A model generated the notes under the pieces. That model had not been told where the DNA came from, did no database searches, and saw only the letters and a program-made list of their open reading frames with translations. From assembly GCA_021813325.1 (NCBI GenBank), contig JAKALA010000004.1, positions 1 to 64,000 on the forward strand: a stretch of 64,000 nucleotides of DNA, read 5' to 3'. The translations under genes and the position numbers were made by a program. Below are positions 36,020 through 43,665 of this stretch, one piece after another (the stretch's first letter is position 1; every line of letters begins with the position of its first letter). The DNA comes from a bacterium (GTDB lineage: Bacteria > Verrucomicrobiota > Verrucomicrobiia > Limisphaerales > UBA11358).

Positions 36020-37723
36020 ATGCAGTCAAAAACCGACGCCCAACTCCTGCGCGATTACGCCGAACTCGGTGTGGAAGCCGCTTTCACCGAACTCGTCCAG
36101 CGTCACACCAATCTCATTTACTCCGCCGCGTTTCGGCAGGTCGAATCCGCGGACGTCGCGGCGGAACTGACGCAAAATGTCTTTGTCAGCCTGGCCCGCG
36201 ACGCGAAGGCCCACGCCCCGAGATTTTCCCCGGAAGCTTCGCTCGCCGGCTGGCTGTGCCGGGCCGCCCGCAATTTGTCCCTGAATCATCGGCGTGACGA
36301 GTTTCGCCGCCAAACCCGCGAACAACAAGCCATGGAACAGCTCTTGCCAATTTCGGAAGACGCGCCGGACTGGGGAAAACTCCGCCGGGTGCTCGATGAC
36401 GCCATGGCTGAGCTGAACGAGTCGGATTACGATGCCATCGTGCTCCGTTTCTTTCAAAACCAGGATTTTCGCGCGGTGGGCGCCGCGATTGGCGTGAGCG
36501 ATGACACGGCGCAGAAACGCGTTGCCCGGGCGCTGGACAAGCTGCGCGACCTGCTGGCGCAACGCGGCATTCGCACCACGGCGGGGGCGTTGGGCATCGC
36601 GCTGACCGCCAATGCCGTCCAAGCCGCGCCCCTCGGACTCGCCGCGACCATTTCCGGCGCCGCCCTCGCGGGAGCTACCACCACTACTTCCACCCTTGTT
36701 GCTGCTACCACCAAAACCATTGCCATGACCTTACTCCAAAAAACCATTATTACCGCCGCGTTTGTCGCGGCCGCCGGCGCGGGCATTTACCAAGCCCGCC
36801 AGGCCGCGCACCTCCGTGATCAGGTTCAGACGCTTCAGCAAAGCCAGACGGCGTTGAACCATCAACTGGCCACCGCCATGGCGGAAAATGCCCGGCTGAC
36901 CAATCGCTTGGCGCAGGTAAAGGAAGACAAAGGCCTTTCCCAGGCGCAATTTGCTGAATTGTTGAAACTGCGCGGACAGAAGGGGCAAAACCAAACCGCC
37001 TTGAGCGAGCTGGAAAAAATGCAGGCGGCCAGCCGACAGACGCGCGCAATGTCCACGGTGTTTACCAATGCCATGCAGAGAGGCATGGAGTATGCCGAAA
37101 AATGGCAGCAAAAGCGCGCCCAGGAAAAACTCCTCCGCATGATCGAACAGTTGCATCTGACCGATGGCCAGGCTCAGTCGGTGAGCAACATCTTGATGCG
37201 GCAAATTGAAGAAAACACGCAACGATCCCTGGCCGCCGTCTCCGGTCAGCCGGTCGTCACCAGCCAGGGTGAACCCAGCGAGGATTCCCAAATCCAGGCC
37301 TTGCTCACGCCGGACCAACTGGCGGCCTACCCGGAGTTTGAACAGTCGGAAAAGGAGGTTTTGGCCCGCAACACGGCCAATTCGCAGGTGGCCCTCATGC
37401 AAAGCAGCATGGATTTGACGCCCGACCAGCAAAGCCAGTTGAAATCCGCGCTTTATCAGTATGAATTGAACCAGTCCTCCAGCCTCACCAATCAAATGGA
37501 CATGATGACCAAAGCCCGCGCAAACGGCGATATTGCCGACGCCACGACCCTGGCCATGGAAATTCAAAAACAACAACTGGCGGACAAATTAAAATTGTTC
37601 ACCGGTATTCTTACGCCGGACCAGTTGAAATCTTACCAGAAAAGCCAGACCGACATGATGGAGATGCAAATGTCCGCATTGAAAATGTTTTTGCCGCAGA
37701 CCAATGATGTGAGCAATCCATGA
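36020..37723 (+). CDS. ECF sigma factor fused to a membrane helix, coiled coil and LTxxQ (Spy/CpxP-like) repeats
   Basis: Also 567 residues. Sigma region 2 (8-100, RHTNLIYSAAFRQV) and region 4 (about 125-182, IGVSDDTAQKRVARALDKL) are intact. Ala/Thr-rich hydrophobic segments follow (190-228), then a transmembrane helix (about 238-257) and a coiled coil (260-335). The C-terminal half has four LTxxQ-type motifs: LHLTDGQ (379), LLTPDQL (428), DLTPDQQ (465) and ILTPDQL (530), each starting a helix, as in the periplasmic chaperones Spy and CpxP. ATG at 36,020 (MQSKTDAQLL) was preferred to the TTG at 35,981 because the latter falls inside the conserved upstream block. I infer a membrane-tethered sigma factor with an envelope-stress-like sensor domain. 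Confidence 0.84.
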   Translation: MQSKTDAQLLRDYAELGVEAAFTELVQRHTNLIYSAAFRQVESADVAAELTQNVFVSLARDAKAHAPRFSPEASLAGWLCRAARNLSLNHRRDEFRRQTREQQAMEQLLPISEDAPDWGKLRRVLDDAMAELNESDYDAIVLRFFQNQDFRAVGAAIGVSDDTAQKRVARALDKLRDLLAQRGIRTTAGALGIALTANAVQAAPLGLAATISGAALAGATTTTSTLVAATTKTIAMTLLQKTIITAAFVAAAGAGIYQARQAAHLRDQVQTLQQSQTALNHQLATAMAENARLTNRLAQVKEDKGLSQAQFAELLKLRGQKGQNQTALSELEKMQAASRQTRAMSTVFTNAMQRGMEYAEKWQQKRAQEKLLRMIEQLHLTDGQAQSVSNILMRQIEENTQRSLAAVSGQPVVTSQGEPSEDSQIQALLTPDQLAAYPEFEQSEKEVLARNTANSQVALMQSSMDLTPDQQSQLKSALYQYELNQSSSLTNQMDMMTKARANGDIADATTLAMEIQKQQLADKLKLFTGILTPDQLKSYQKSQTDMMEMQMSALKMFLPQTNDVSNP

Positions 37724-38132
37724 GCAGACGCACGGCGGACGCGGCCTGGCCGCCGGGACATGTTCGGAAACTGAAATTTTGGGGTGCATCCGCGCTCCGC
37801 GTAAGTGGGAAGGCGCCACGTCGGTTATGGCCAGCCAAACCTTGACGCGGGGCGCGGATTTTTGTGGTGGTGCCAGAAACTTCAGGCGCCACTTGACTCG
37901 CGCCCCCAGCCGGAGCGCCGACGTCCCCGTTGGCTTCGGCCAACGCGAGATCAAGCCGGTCGGCGATTTCGACTTTGGCAGAGACTTCTGGCCTTTCACC
38001 GTCGTTTTTTTGACGGGCAATCTTGGCCAACTGGCCGGAGGTCAAGCGCAGATGTTCGGGGGTGGCATTTGCCAAACCGGGTGTAATGGTTAACCGCAAC
38101 TACGAACGCAAAAGGTGCGTCAGTTTTATCAC
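37724..38132. other. 409-nt intergenic region without a recognised gene
   Basis: The region lies between the tail of the fused sigma gene and the parA stop, so the flanking genes converge. A minus-strand reading frame from 38,099 (VSAKVEIADRLDLALAEANG) crosses most of it but runs into the sigma gene and matches nothing I know. No parB or parS-like palindrome was recognised. It could hold a decayed gene. Confidence 0.35.
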
Positions 38133-38909
38133 TTAAATTTCCAGCCGGTTGAGCACTTCCTCGGCAAGCAGTTGATAGGCGGCGGAGCCGCTGCTGTATT
38201 TGTCGTAATGATTGATGGGTTTGCCAAAACTGGGAGCTTCCGCCAAGCGCGTGGTGCGCGGGATGACGGTGTCGAAAACTTTGGTTCCCAGCAGTTGGCG
38301 AACTTCGCCCACCACTTCTTGGGACAGCCGGGTGCGTCCGTCGAACATTGTCATCACGACGCCCAAAATATCCAAATTGGGATTGATGCCGGCGGCTTTG
38401 AGCTGCTCCAGAACGCGGTTCATCATGGAAATGCCTTCGAGTGCGTAGTATTCACATTGCAGCGGCACCAGCACCTGATCGCAGGCGGCAAAGGCATTCA
38501 GCGAAAGAATTCCCAGCGATGGCGGGCAATCGATTAACACGACGTCAAACTGGCCAGCATCGCGCACGGGTTGCACGGCAATGGCAACCCGTCGCAGGTG
38601 GTCGGGCAAGCCTGCCAGTTCGAGATCCGCCGCGCACAAATCCACTTCGCTGGGCACAATTTCCAGTCGCTCGAAGTGGGTGGGCTTGATTTTCTCAACG
38701 AGCGAGCCTTCGCCGATGAGCACACGGTAAGCGCTGGCGCCTTCACATTTTTCGACGCCCACGCCGCTGGTGGCGTTGGCTTGCGGGTCCAAATCAAACA
38801 GCAGGATTTTCTTTCCCAGAGCGGCCAGGCAGGCGGCAAGATTGACAGCGGTGGTGGTTTTTCCCACGCCACCCTTCTGATTGGCGACGGCGATGACTTT
38901 GGTTGGCAC
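38133..38909 (-). CDS. parA: ParA/Soj-type chromosome-partitioning ATPase
   Basis: The deviant Walker A motif is VANQKGGVGKTTTAVNLA, followed by LLFDLDPQANATSG (A') and VLIDCPPSLGILSLNAF (Walker B). Residue layout and 258-residue length fit ParA/Soj proteins, which move ParB-DNA complexes or cellular cargo. The GTG at 38,909 starts right before the first strand; the longer frame to 38,960 adds a basic leader not seen in the family. No parB lies within reach, although they are often adjacent. It is the last gene of the leftward group beginning with the polyprenyl synthase, 66 nt past the membrane-protein gene. Confidence 0.92.
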   Translation of the reverse strand: MPTKVIAVANQKGGVGKTTTAVNLAACLAALGKKILLFDLDPQANATSGVGVEKCEGASAYRVLIGEGSLVEKIKPTHFERLEIVPSEVDLCAADLELAGLPDHLRRVAIAVQPVRDAGQFDVVLIDCPPSLGILSLNAFAACDQVLVPLQCEYYALEGISMMNRVLEQLKAAGINPNLDILGVVMTMFDGRTRLSQEVVGEVRQLLGTKVFDTVIPRTTRLAEAPSFGKPINHYDKYSSGSAAYQLLAEEVLNRLEI

Positions 38910-38975
38910 GGCCAAAATTAAAAGAAAAGCGCGGTGGCGTTTCAAGCGCACACCGCGCAACGGGTGAAAATATTT

Positions 38976-39488
38976 TTACTGGATCGCCGGAGCAAAACTG
39001 GCTGGTTGAACTTGAAACAGCGAGCCGGAATTAGGCTGGCCAAATAAATTGGCCACAGGTTGCAAGCTGGTAACTGGCGTGGGTTTGGCCACAATGCCGA
39101 TGCCGGCAGGCGCGGGGGCCAGCGCGGGTGAACTGATGGATGCCAGGTCACTGGTTTGCGGTTGCGGAGTTGGCACTGAAACCGTTAAGAAATTATTGGC
39201 CACCGGCTCGGATTGTTCCGCGAAAATCGCTCCCAATATCAAAAGCCCGCACAAACTCGCGGCCAAGCCGCCAATGACGGCGGGGCGCGCCGTGAACATT
39301 TCAAAGAAACGAACCAACCAAGGCGCGTCTGCCTTGGGTGATCGGGATGGCTCATCAGCCTCGCCCGCTTGGATTTTGGCGATGATCTGGGCGGAAAAGT
39401 TGCTGAAATAGCCGACGGGCGGCACTTCATGCCGCTTGAGTTTCAACAATGTTTTCAACTCGCCGAAGTCTTGATCTTTTTTATTCAT
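38976..39488 (-). CDS. Single-pass membrane protein coupled to the ECF sigma factor (possible anti-sigma factor)
   Basis: The 170-residue protein has a cytoplasmic N-terminus (GELKTLLKLKRHEVPPVGYF), one transmembrane helix (about 80-97, GLAASLCGLLILGAIFA) and a Pro/Ala/Ser-rich outer part. ATG at 39,488 overlaps the sigma stop by 4 nt (ATGA), the arrangement typical of sigma/anti-sigma pairs. There is no zinc-binding HxxxCxxC motif, so it is not a ZAS-type anti-sigma by sight. The role is inferred from coupling and topology. Confidence 0.65.
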   Translation of the reverse strand: MNKKDQDFGELKTLLKLKRHEVPPVGYFSNFSAQIIAKIQAGEADEPSRSPKADAPWLVRFFEMFTARPAVIGGLAASLCGLLILGAIFAEQSEPVANNFLTVSVPTPQPQTSDLASISSPALAPAPAGIGIVAKPTPVTSLQPVANLFGQPNSGSLFQVQPASFAPAIQ

Positions 39489-40108
39489 GATGACTTTATG
39501 TATTCGGCCAAAAAGCCCTGCAATTGCTGACGGGCGTAAAACAATCGTGACCGCACCGTCCCGATGTTGCAATCCATAATGTCGGCAATTTCCTCGTGTG
39601 ACAGGCCTTGCACGTCATGTAAAATCACAACCATTCTGTGAGGTTCAGACAATTTCATAAGTGCCTCGTTCAATTTTTTTTGCAACTCGGTCAAACCGGC
39701 GTTGCGAAACGGTGTTTTGTCCGAAATCAACGCGATCAAATCCGGGTTGTTTTCCGTGTTGAAATCCAGATCGTTGAGGCTGTAATGATGTTTGTTTTTG
39801 CGCTGCTTGAGAAAATTGATGGCCTTGTTGACAGCAATCCGGTAGAGCCAGGTGTAAAAACTCGATCCGCCCTTGAAGGACTTTAATGCCTGGTAGGCTT
39901 TGATGAAGGCCTCCTGAGCAATGTCATTGGCGTCTTCATGATTTGCTGTCATGTGGTAAATCGTGGCGTAAATGCGTTCTTGATAACGCTTTACAAGTTC
40001 ATCGTAAGCCTCCAAATCGCCCTGGCGGGCGAGGCTCACCAAATCTCCCTCCAGCCTTCCGGCAAAAGAACTTGCGTCGGTCATGGGGGTTGTTTCTGAC
40101 ATAATCAT
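39485..40108 (-). CDS. RpoE-like ECF sigma factor
   Basis: A plain ECF sigma of 207 residues: region 2 with YQERIYATIYHMTANHEDA, DIAQEAFIKAYQAL and SSFYTWLYRIAVNKAIN; region 4 with EPHRMVVILHDVQGLSHE and EIADIMDCNIGTVRSRL. There is no C-terminal extension, unlike the two fused sigmas at 31 and 36 kb. The ATG at 40,108 overlaps the polyprenyl synthase stop by 4 nt; a second ATG (MSETTP) at 40,102 is also possible. The chain of overlaps makes synthase, sigma and membrane protein one translational unit. Confidence 0.92.
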   Translation of the reverse strand: MIMSETTPMTDASSFAGRLEGDLVSLARQGDLEAYDELVKRYQERIYATIYHMTANHEDANDIAQEAFIKAYQALKSFKGGSSFYTWLYRIAVNKAINFLKQRKNKHHYSLNDLDFNTENNPDLIALISDKTPFRNAGLTELQKKLNEALMKLSEPHRMVVILHDVQGLSHEEIADIMDCNIGTVRSRLFYARQQLQGFLAEYIKSS

Positions 40109-41196
40109 TGAACTTCCAAGGCGGCCGTTTGTTGCGCGAGAAAATTGGTCAGTTCCAATAACCCGGTTTGTCCCGGCGATGCGGGCAACACGAGCAGGGC
40201 GCGTCGGGCCACCTGCAAATGGCGTTCAATTTCCTGAATGGAAGGCGCCAGCGTCTGATACTTTTTAAGCAAACGATTCACGCTTTCCAGGTTTTCTGGA
40301 TGCCACTTGACGATCAGGTTTTCCAGCAAGTCCCGGTCGGATGAGCTGGCGCGCTCCCAAGCCAGCAGCAGCGGCCAGGTTAATTTTCCTTTGGCCAGGT
40401 CCGTGCCCAGCGATTTGCCGGCCTCGGCTTCACGGCCAAACAGGTCAACACAGTCGTCATACATTTGGTAGGCGGTGCCCACAGCGGCTCCAAATTCGCG
40501 CAGCGCGGAACGTTGCTCAGGGGTGGCATGGCTTAAAAAGGCGGCGAGATCGCAGGATAAAGTGAACAGCTCGCCGGTTTTCATGCCGATCACGCGGAAG
40601 TAATCGCGCCGGGCGGCCTCGAATTGGCGCCGTTGCTGGGTTTGCAGGATTTCGCCGGAGCAAACCGTATTGGTGGCCAGGGAAACGGCCCGACAGACTT
40701 CTGTGGTGGGAAAACCGGAGGCCAGTTTCAAAGCTTGCGCAAACAGACAATCGCCAAATAAAACGGCGATTTCGTTGCCCCATTTGGCAGCCAGGGTGGG
40801 GCAGCCACGACGAATATCGGCTTCGTCCATCACGTCGTCATGCGCCAACGTGGCCAGATGCACCATTTCAATGATGACGGCGGCAGTGACGTGCGATTCA
40901 GTGGGTTGGTCAAAACAGCTGGCCGCGAGGGCTACCAGGGTCGGTCGCAGGTTTTTGCCGCCATTATTGAGCGCATGTTCCGCGTAGGGAATGATTTGCG
41001 GGTCGAAATCACGAGCCTGGCGGATGAGTTGGCCGGTAACCGCAACGAGAAACGGCTCCACCGGTTCCACTATGGTTTTCCAAGAACGAGCGGAGTCTGA
41101 AGCTCGTTCGAGTCGGGAAGTCCCCAGTTTGGTTTCAGCAGCCAGCATTGGGCTGAATTTACTTTTGCGGTGCGGGCTAGTCAAACTTGTTGTCAT
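40105..41196 (-). CDS. Polyprenyl diphosphate synthase
   Basis: It is an IspB/HepT-type trans-prenyltransferase that builds long isoprenoid chains for quinones or lipid carriers. Both aspartate motifs are present: LAHDDVMDEADIRRG (first, with GGKNLRPTLVAL before it) and YQMYDDCVDLFG (second). The 363 residues include a basic, probably disordered leader of ~35 residues; an ATG at 41,148 (MLAAET) could be the true start. It is the first gene of the leftward unit with the RpoE-like sigma and its partner. Chain length cannot be told by eye. Confidence 0.92.
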   Translation of the reverse strand: MTTSLTSPHRKSKFSPMLAAETKLGTSRLERASDSARSWKTIVEPVEPFLVAVTGQLIRQARDFDPQIIPYAEHALNNGGKNLRPTLVALAASCFDQPTESHVTAAVIIEMVHLATLAHDDVMDEADIRRGCPTLAAKWGNEIAVLFGDCLFAQALKLASGFPTTEVCRAVSLATNTVCSGEILQTQQRRQFEAARRDYFRVIGMKTGELFTLSCDLAAFLSHATPEQRSALREFGAAVGTAYQMYDDCVDLFGREAEAGKSLGTDLAKGKLTWPLLLAWERASSSDRDLLENLIVKWHPENLESVNRLLKKYQTLAPSIQEIERHLQVARRALLVLPASPGQTGLLELTNFLAQQTAALEVQ

Positions 41197-41375
41197 TTAC
41201 AGGCCAATATCTGGTGGTCCGAGGTTGCTGATTATGCCGGTTATAGTGCGGCGTGATAAGCATTATTTGCCGGTAGAATCAGAAAACATTGAGTTTAATC
41301 GATGAATTGTCCAATACACGTCGAATTCGCCGGGAAATGCTGATGAATTCCGCATTCGCCGGGTCTTATTAAGAA

Positions 41376-41400
41376 AGAGGCCGGAAATAATCCGGCCTCT
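41376..41400 (-). terminator. Intrinsic terminator of the multihaem cytochrome gene
   Basis: AGAGGCCGGA (41,376-41,385) and TCCGGCCTCT (41,391-41,400) form a 10-bp perfect stem with loop AATAA, 29 nt past the cytochrome stop at 41,430. On the minus strand it is followed by TTTCTTAAT. This is a good rho-independent terminator. Confidence 0.85.
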
Positions 41401-41429
41401 CCGTTTGGAAAAATGTCAAAGGGTGCTGG

Positions 41430-42902
41430 CTACCACGGGCCGCCATTGTGACAGTCAGTGCAGGAAGAATCGTAATCTCCGCCGGGATGTTTGAATTTCT
41501 GCCCGGCAGGCGCCAGCATGTTTAGTTCAGCGCCCGTTCCCTGAGCCAGGATGGTATGGCAGGTATTGCAATCGTTGGCTTTGATGCTGGTTTTGCGGTC
41601 TTCGGTCTTATGTTCGCCATCATGGCAACGAAAACATCCGGGCCAGATCATGTGCCCCACATTGTCCGGATAGCTGGCCCAACTGGCTTTCATTTCCGGG
41701 AAGAAGTTCTCGGAGTAAATTTGTTGCAAGACCGGGATGGAGGCCTTGACCCGTTGGTCCCCGGGGTATTTTTCGGCCAAGGTTTTGGCGATGGCGTTGG
41801 TGGCCTCCAGTTCTGTTTTGTAGGGGCGGGTCAAAACGAACATCGCGTTGGTCTTGATCCAGGGAATGCTGGGATCAATTCGGTTTAAAGCCATGGCTTG
41901 GTTGACGGCTTTTTCGGGAGAAAGATACCGGTGGGATGGGCGGTTATGGCAGTCCATGCAATCCATCGTGCGCACGTCCATTTTGGTCACATCGTTGGTG
42001 AAATTCTTGGTTTTGAACACGGTCACATGGCCGGCGGAATCGGTCACCCGCACCCAGGGAATGGTCTGACGCGCTTCATCGGTGGCGACATACTCGACCT
42101 TGTTGCCCGGGAGATTGTGCCAGTGAATTCCGCCTACCGGACCGTGCTTTGGATCCGAGCCGCCTATCTTCAGCAGCAGGCGGATGGAATATGGCGAGTT
42201 GGACTCGTCACTCTGGAAATAGTTGAAGGTGCGGTCCAAGTTGCCGACAAACGACTGGGGCCAGTGGCATTCTTCGCAGGTTTCACGCGCCGGGCGCAGA
42301 TTTTTGATGGGGGTGGGAATCGGCCGGGGATACTTGTTAAAGGCCACCGCGTATAACTGGTAAGAACCCGAAATTTTGGATTTAACAAACCACGAAACCC
42401 CTTTGCCTACATGGCATTCCACGCACGCCACGCGTGCATGAGGCCCGTGGTTATGGGTGACCAGTTCGGGTTTCATGACCGAGTGGCAGGTCTCGCCACA
42501 AAACGTCACCGATTCGGTGAAGTTAAACGCATTGTATGACCCAATGGCGGAAAGCAGCAAAAAAACAATGGTGCCGGCAACAAAGGTGATCAACACCCGC
42601 CGATCCCGGGGTTTGCTCAAGTCAATTTGCAAAGACGCCGGTCCCGCCCCATGCGCCCGGCGGCGGCGCTCCAGCCAAGCCCCCAAAAATGCCAGGATAA
42701 TTCCCGCGATGAGAAAAAACGGCACCACCATGTAAGTCGTGAGACTGACATAGGGGTTGGAAAATTTTGAGATCGCATCCAGCGTGAACAGCAGCAAAAA
42801 AGAAAACAACGCCCCCAACCCAACCACGGCGCCGATAAAACTGATCCAATTCCTGAACAGGGAAATGCGTGAGCGTTGGGGAGGCGTGTCGGCGGAATTC
42901 AT
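41430..42902 (-). CDS. Membrane-anchored multihaem cytochrome c (NapC/NirT-like)
   Basis: Two N-terminal membrane helices (residues 15-42, WISFIGAVVGLGALFSFLLL; 58-75, VVPFFLIAGIILAFLGAWL) and a third (about 105-121) come before a periplasmic part with seven haem sites: CGETCH, CVECH, CEECH, CMDCH, CFRCH, CNTCH and CTDCH. Six are canonical CxxCH; the first is CxxxCH. The length is 490 residues. Such proteins pass electrons from quinol to periplasmic reductases or extracellular acceptors. No reductase gene lies beside it; the small cytochrome gene upstream (43,018) is read in the same direction but has its own terminator. Precise electron acceptor is unknown. Confidence 0.88.
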   Translation of the reverse strand: MNSADTPPQRSRISLFRNWISFIGAVVGLGALFSFLLLFTLDAISKFSNPYVSLTTYMVVPFFLIAGIILAFLGAWLERRRRAHGAGPASLQIDLSKPRDRRVLITFVAGTIVFLLLSAIGSYNAFNFTESVTFCGETCHSVMKPELVTHNHGPHARVACVECHVGKGVSWFVKSKISGSYQLYAVAFNKYPRPIPTPIKNLRPARETCEECHWPQSFVGNLDRTFNYFQSDESNSPYSIRLLLKIGGSDPKHGPVGGIHWHNLPGNKVEYVATDEARQTIPWVRVTDSAGHVTVFKTKNFTNDVTKMDVRTMDCMDCHNRPSHRYLSPEKAVNQAMALNRIDPSIPWIKTNAMFVLTRPYKTELEATNAIAKTLAEKYPGDQRVKASIPVLQQIYSENFFPEMKASWASYPDNVGHMIWPGCFRCHDGEHKTEDRKTSIKANDCNTCHTILAQGTGAELNMLAPAGQKFKHPGGDYDSSCTDCHNGGPW

Positions 42903-42958
42903 GAAACGACAGGTAATTTAAAATTAAAATGATCTATGAACTTTGACTCCAAAAACAC

Positions 42959-43007
42959 GCTGGCTGGAAGGCATCCCGGCTTTGCCGGTGAAAACCATCC
43001 AGCCAGC
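42959..43007 (-). terminator. Intrinsic terminator of the small cytochrome gene
   Basis: GCTGGCTGGA (42,959-42,968) pairs with TCCAGCCAGC (42,998-43,007). A second small stem, CCGGCTTTGCCGG, sits within the loop. On the minus strand it ends in GTGTTTTT. It lies 11 nt past the stop of the cytochrome gene at 43,018. Confidence 0.8.
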
Positions 43008-43017
43008 CAGCAATCAA

Positions 43018-43347
43018 CTATTTCTTCAAACCGCGAATATAGGTTACAAGGGCCTTGATTTCATCGTCGGACAAATTGTCAAACGGCTTCATCAGATGTT
43101 TGCCGGAGTCCGATTTCAAGCCTTCCTTGATGGCTTTGGTCGCGGCGGCATCTTTCATGTCGGCCTGCACCTTCGCGTCGCTAAAATCTTTGCAGCCCAG
43201 CTTTTCACCAATTTTCGTGTCGCCTTTGCCTTCGGCCCCGTGACATTTGGCGCAAAGTGAATGCCAGTTTTCCTTGGCATCCGCAGCCTTGAGAGACAAA
43301 GCGGCCGAGACGCCGAGCATGGTCGCAATAAGAATAATTTTTTTCAT
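43018..43347 (-). CDS. Small periplasmic class I cytochrome c
   Basis: It is 109 residues long, with a Sec signal (KIILIATMLGVSAALSLKA), one haem motif (CAKCH), a likely axial methionine in HLMKPFDNLSDDE and the closing helix LVTYIRGLK. It is a clear paralog of the protein at 18,210-18,539: same length, same CAKCHG core and EGLK block. It probably accepts or donates electrons in the periplasm, perhaps with the multihaem protein next door. A promoter candidate lies at 43,406-43,433 and a terminator just after the stop. Confidence 0.9.
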   Translation of the reverse strand: MKKIILIATMLGVSAALSLKAADAKENWHSLCAKCHGAEGKGDTKIGEKLGCKDFSDAKVQADMKDAAATKAIKEGLKSDSGKHLMKPFDNLSDDEIKALVTYIRGLKK

Positions 43348-43405
43348 CGTCTTAATTTCCGGTTGGTTATGTGATTTTCGATGTCAACGCATCGTTTCAG
43401 TAGTC

Positions 43406-43433
43406 ATAATAAACCGTAATCTGCTCCGGTCAA
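43406..43433 (-). promoter_or_regulatory. Sigma-70-like promoter of the small cytochrome gene
   Basis: On the minus strand TTGACC (43,433-43,428) and TATTAT (43,411-43,406) are spaced by 16 nt, 58 nt before the ATG at 43,347. No other ORF is needed to explain this stretch. Confidence 0.45.
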
Positions 43434-43665
43434 CCAACCTTGTTTTGTTAAATGTCTAACAATTTTTGGGTGTGGTTTGGCTTAAGTAAGCTATCGGCTT
43501 TCCTATCTTTAAAATCAATAATCTTATGTATCGCAAAACCTCCGCCGGTTGGGGATGGAAAGCGCGGCATTCATTTCCGGGGGGGCGGATCGGGCGGTTG
43601 CCAAATTGATGACCTTGCCAGCAAGCTCTCGTTGACATCTGAGATTCCCCGCCAACAATAGCGGC

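Noticed and set aside
37611-38099. 163-codon minus-strand ORF overlapping the 3' end of the sigma-LTxxQ gene
   Set aside because: More than 100 nt lie antisense to a clear gene and the rest matches no family I know; kept as unassigned intergenic sequence.
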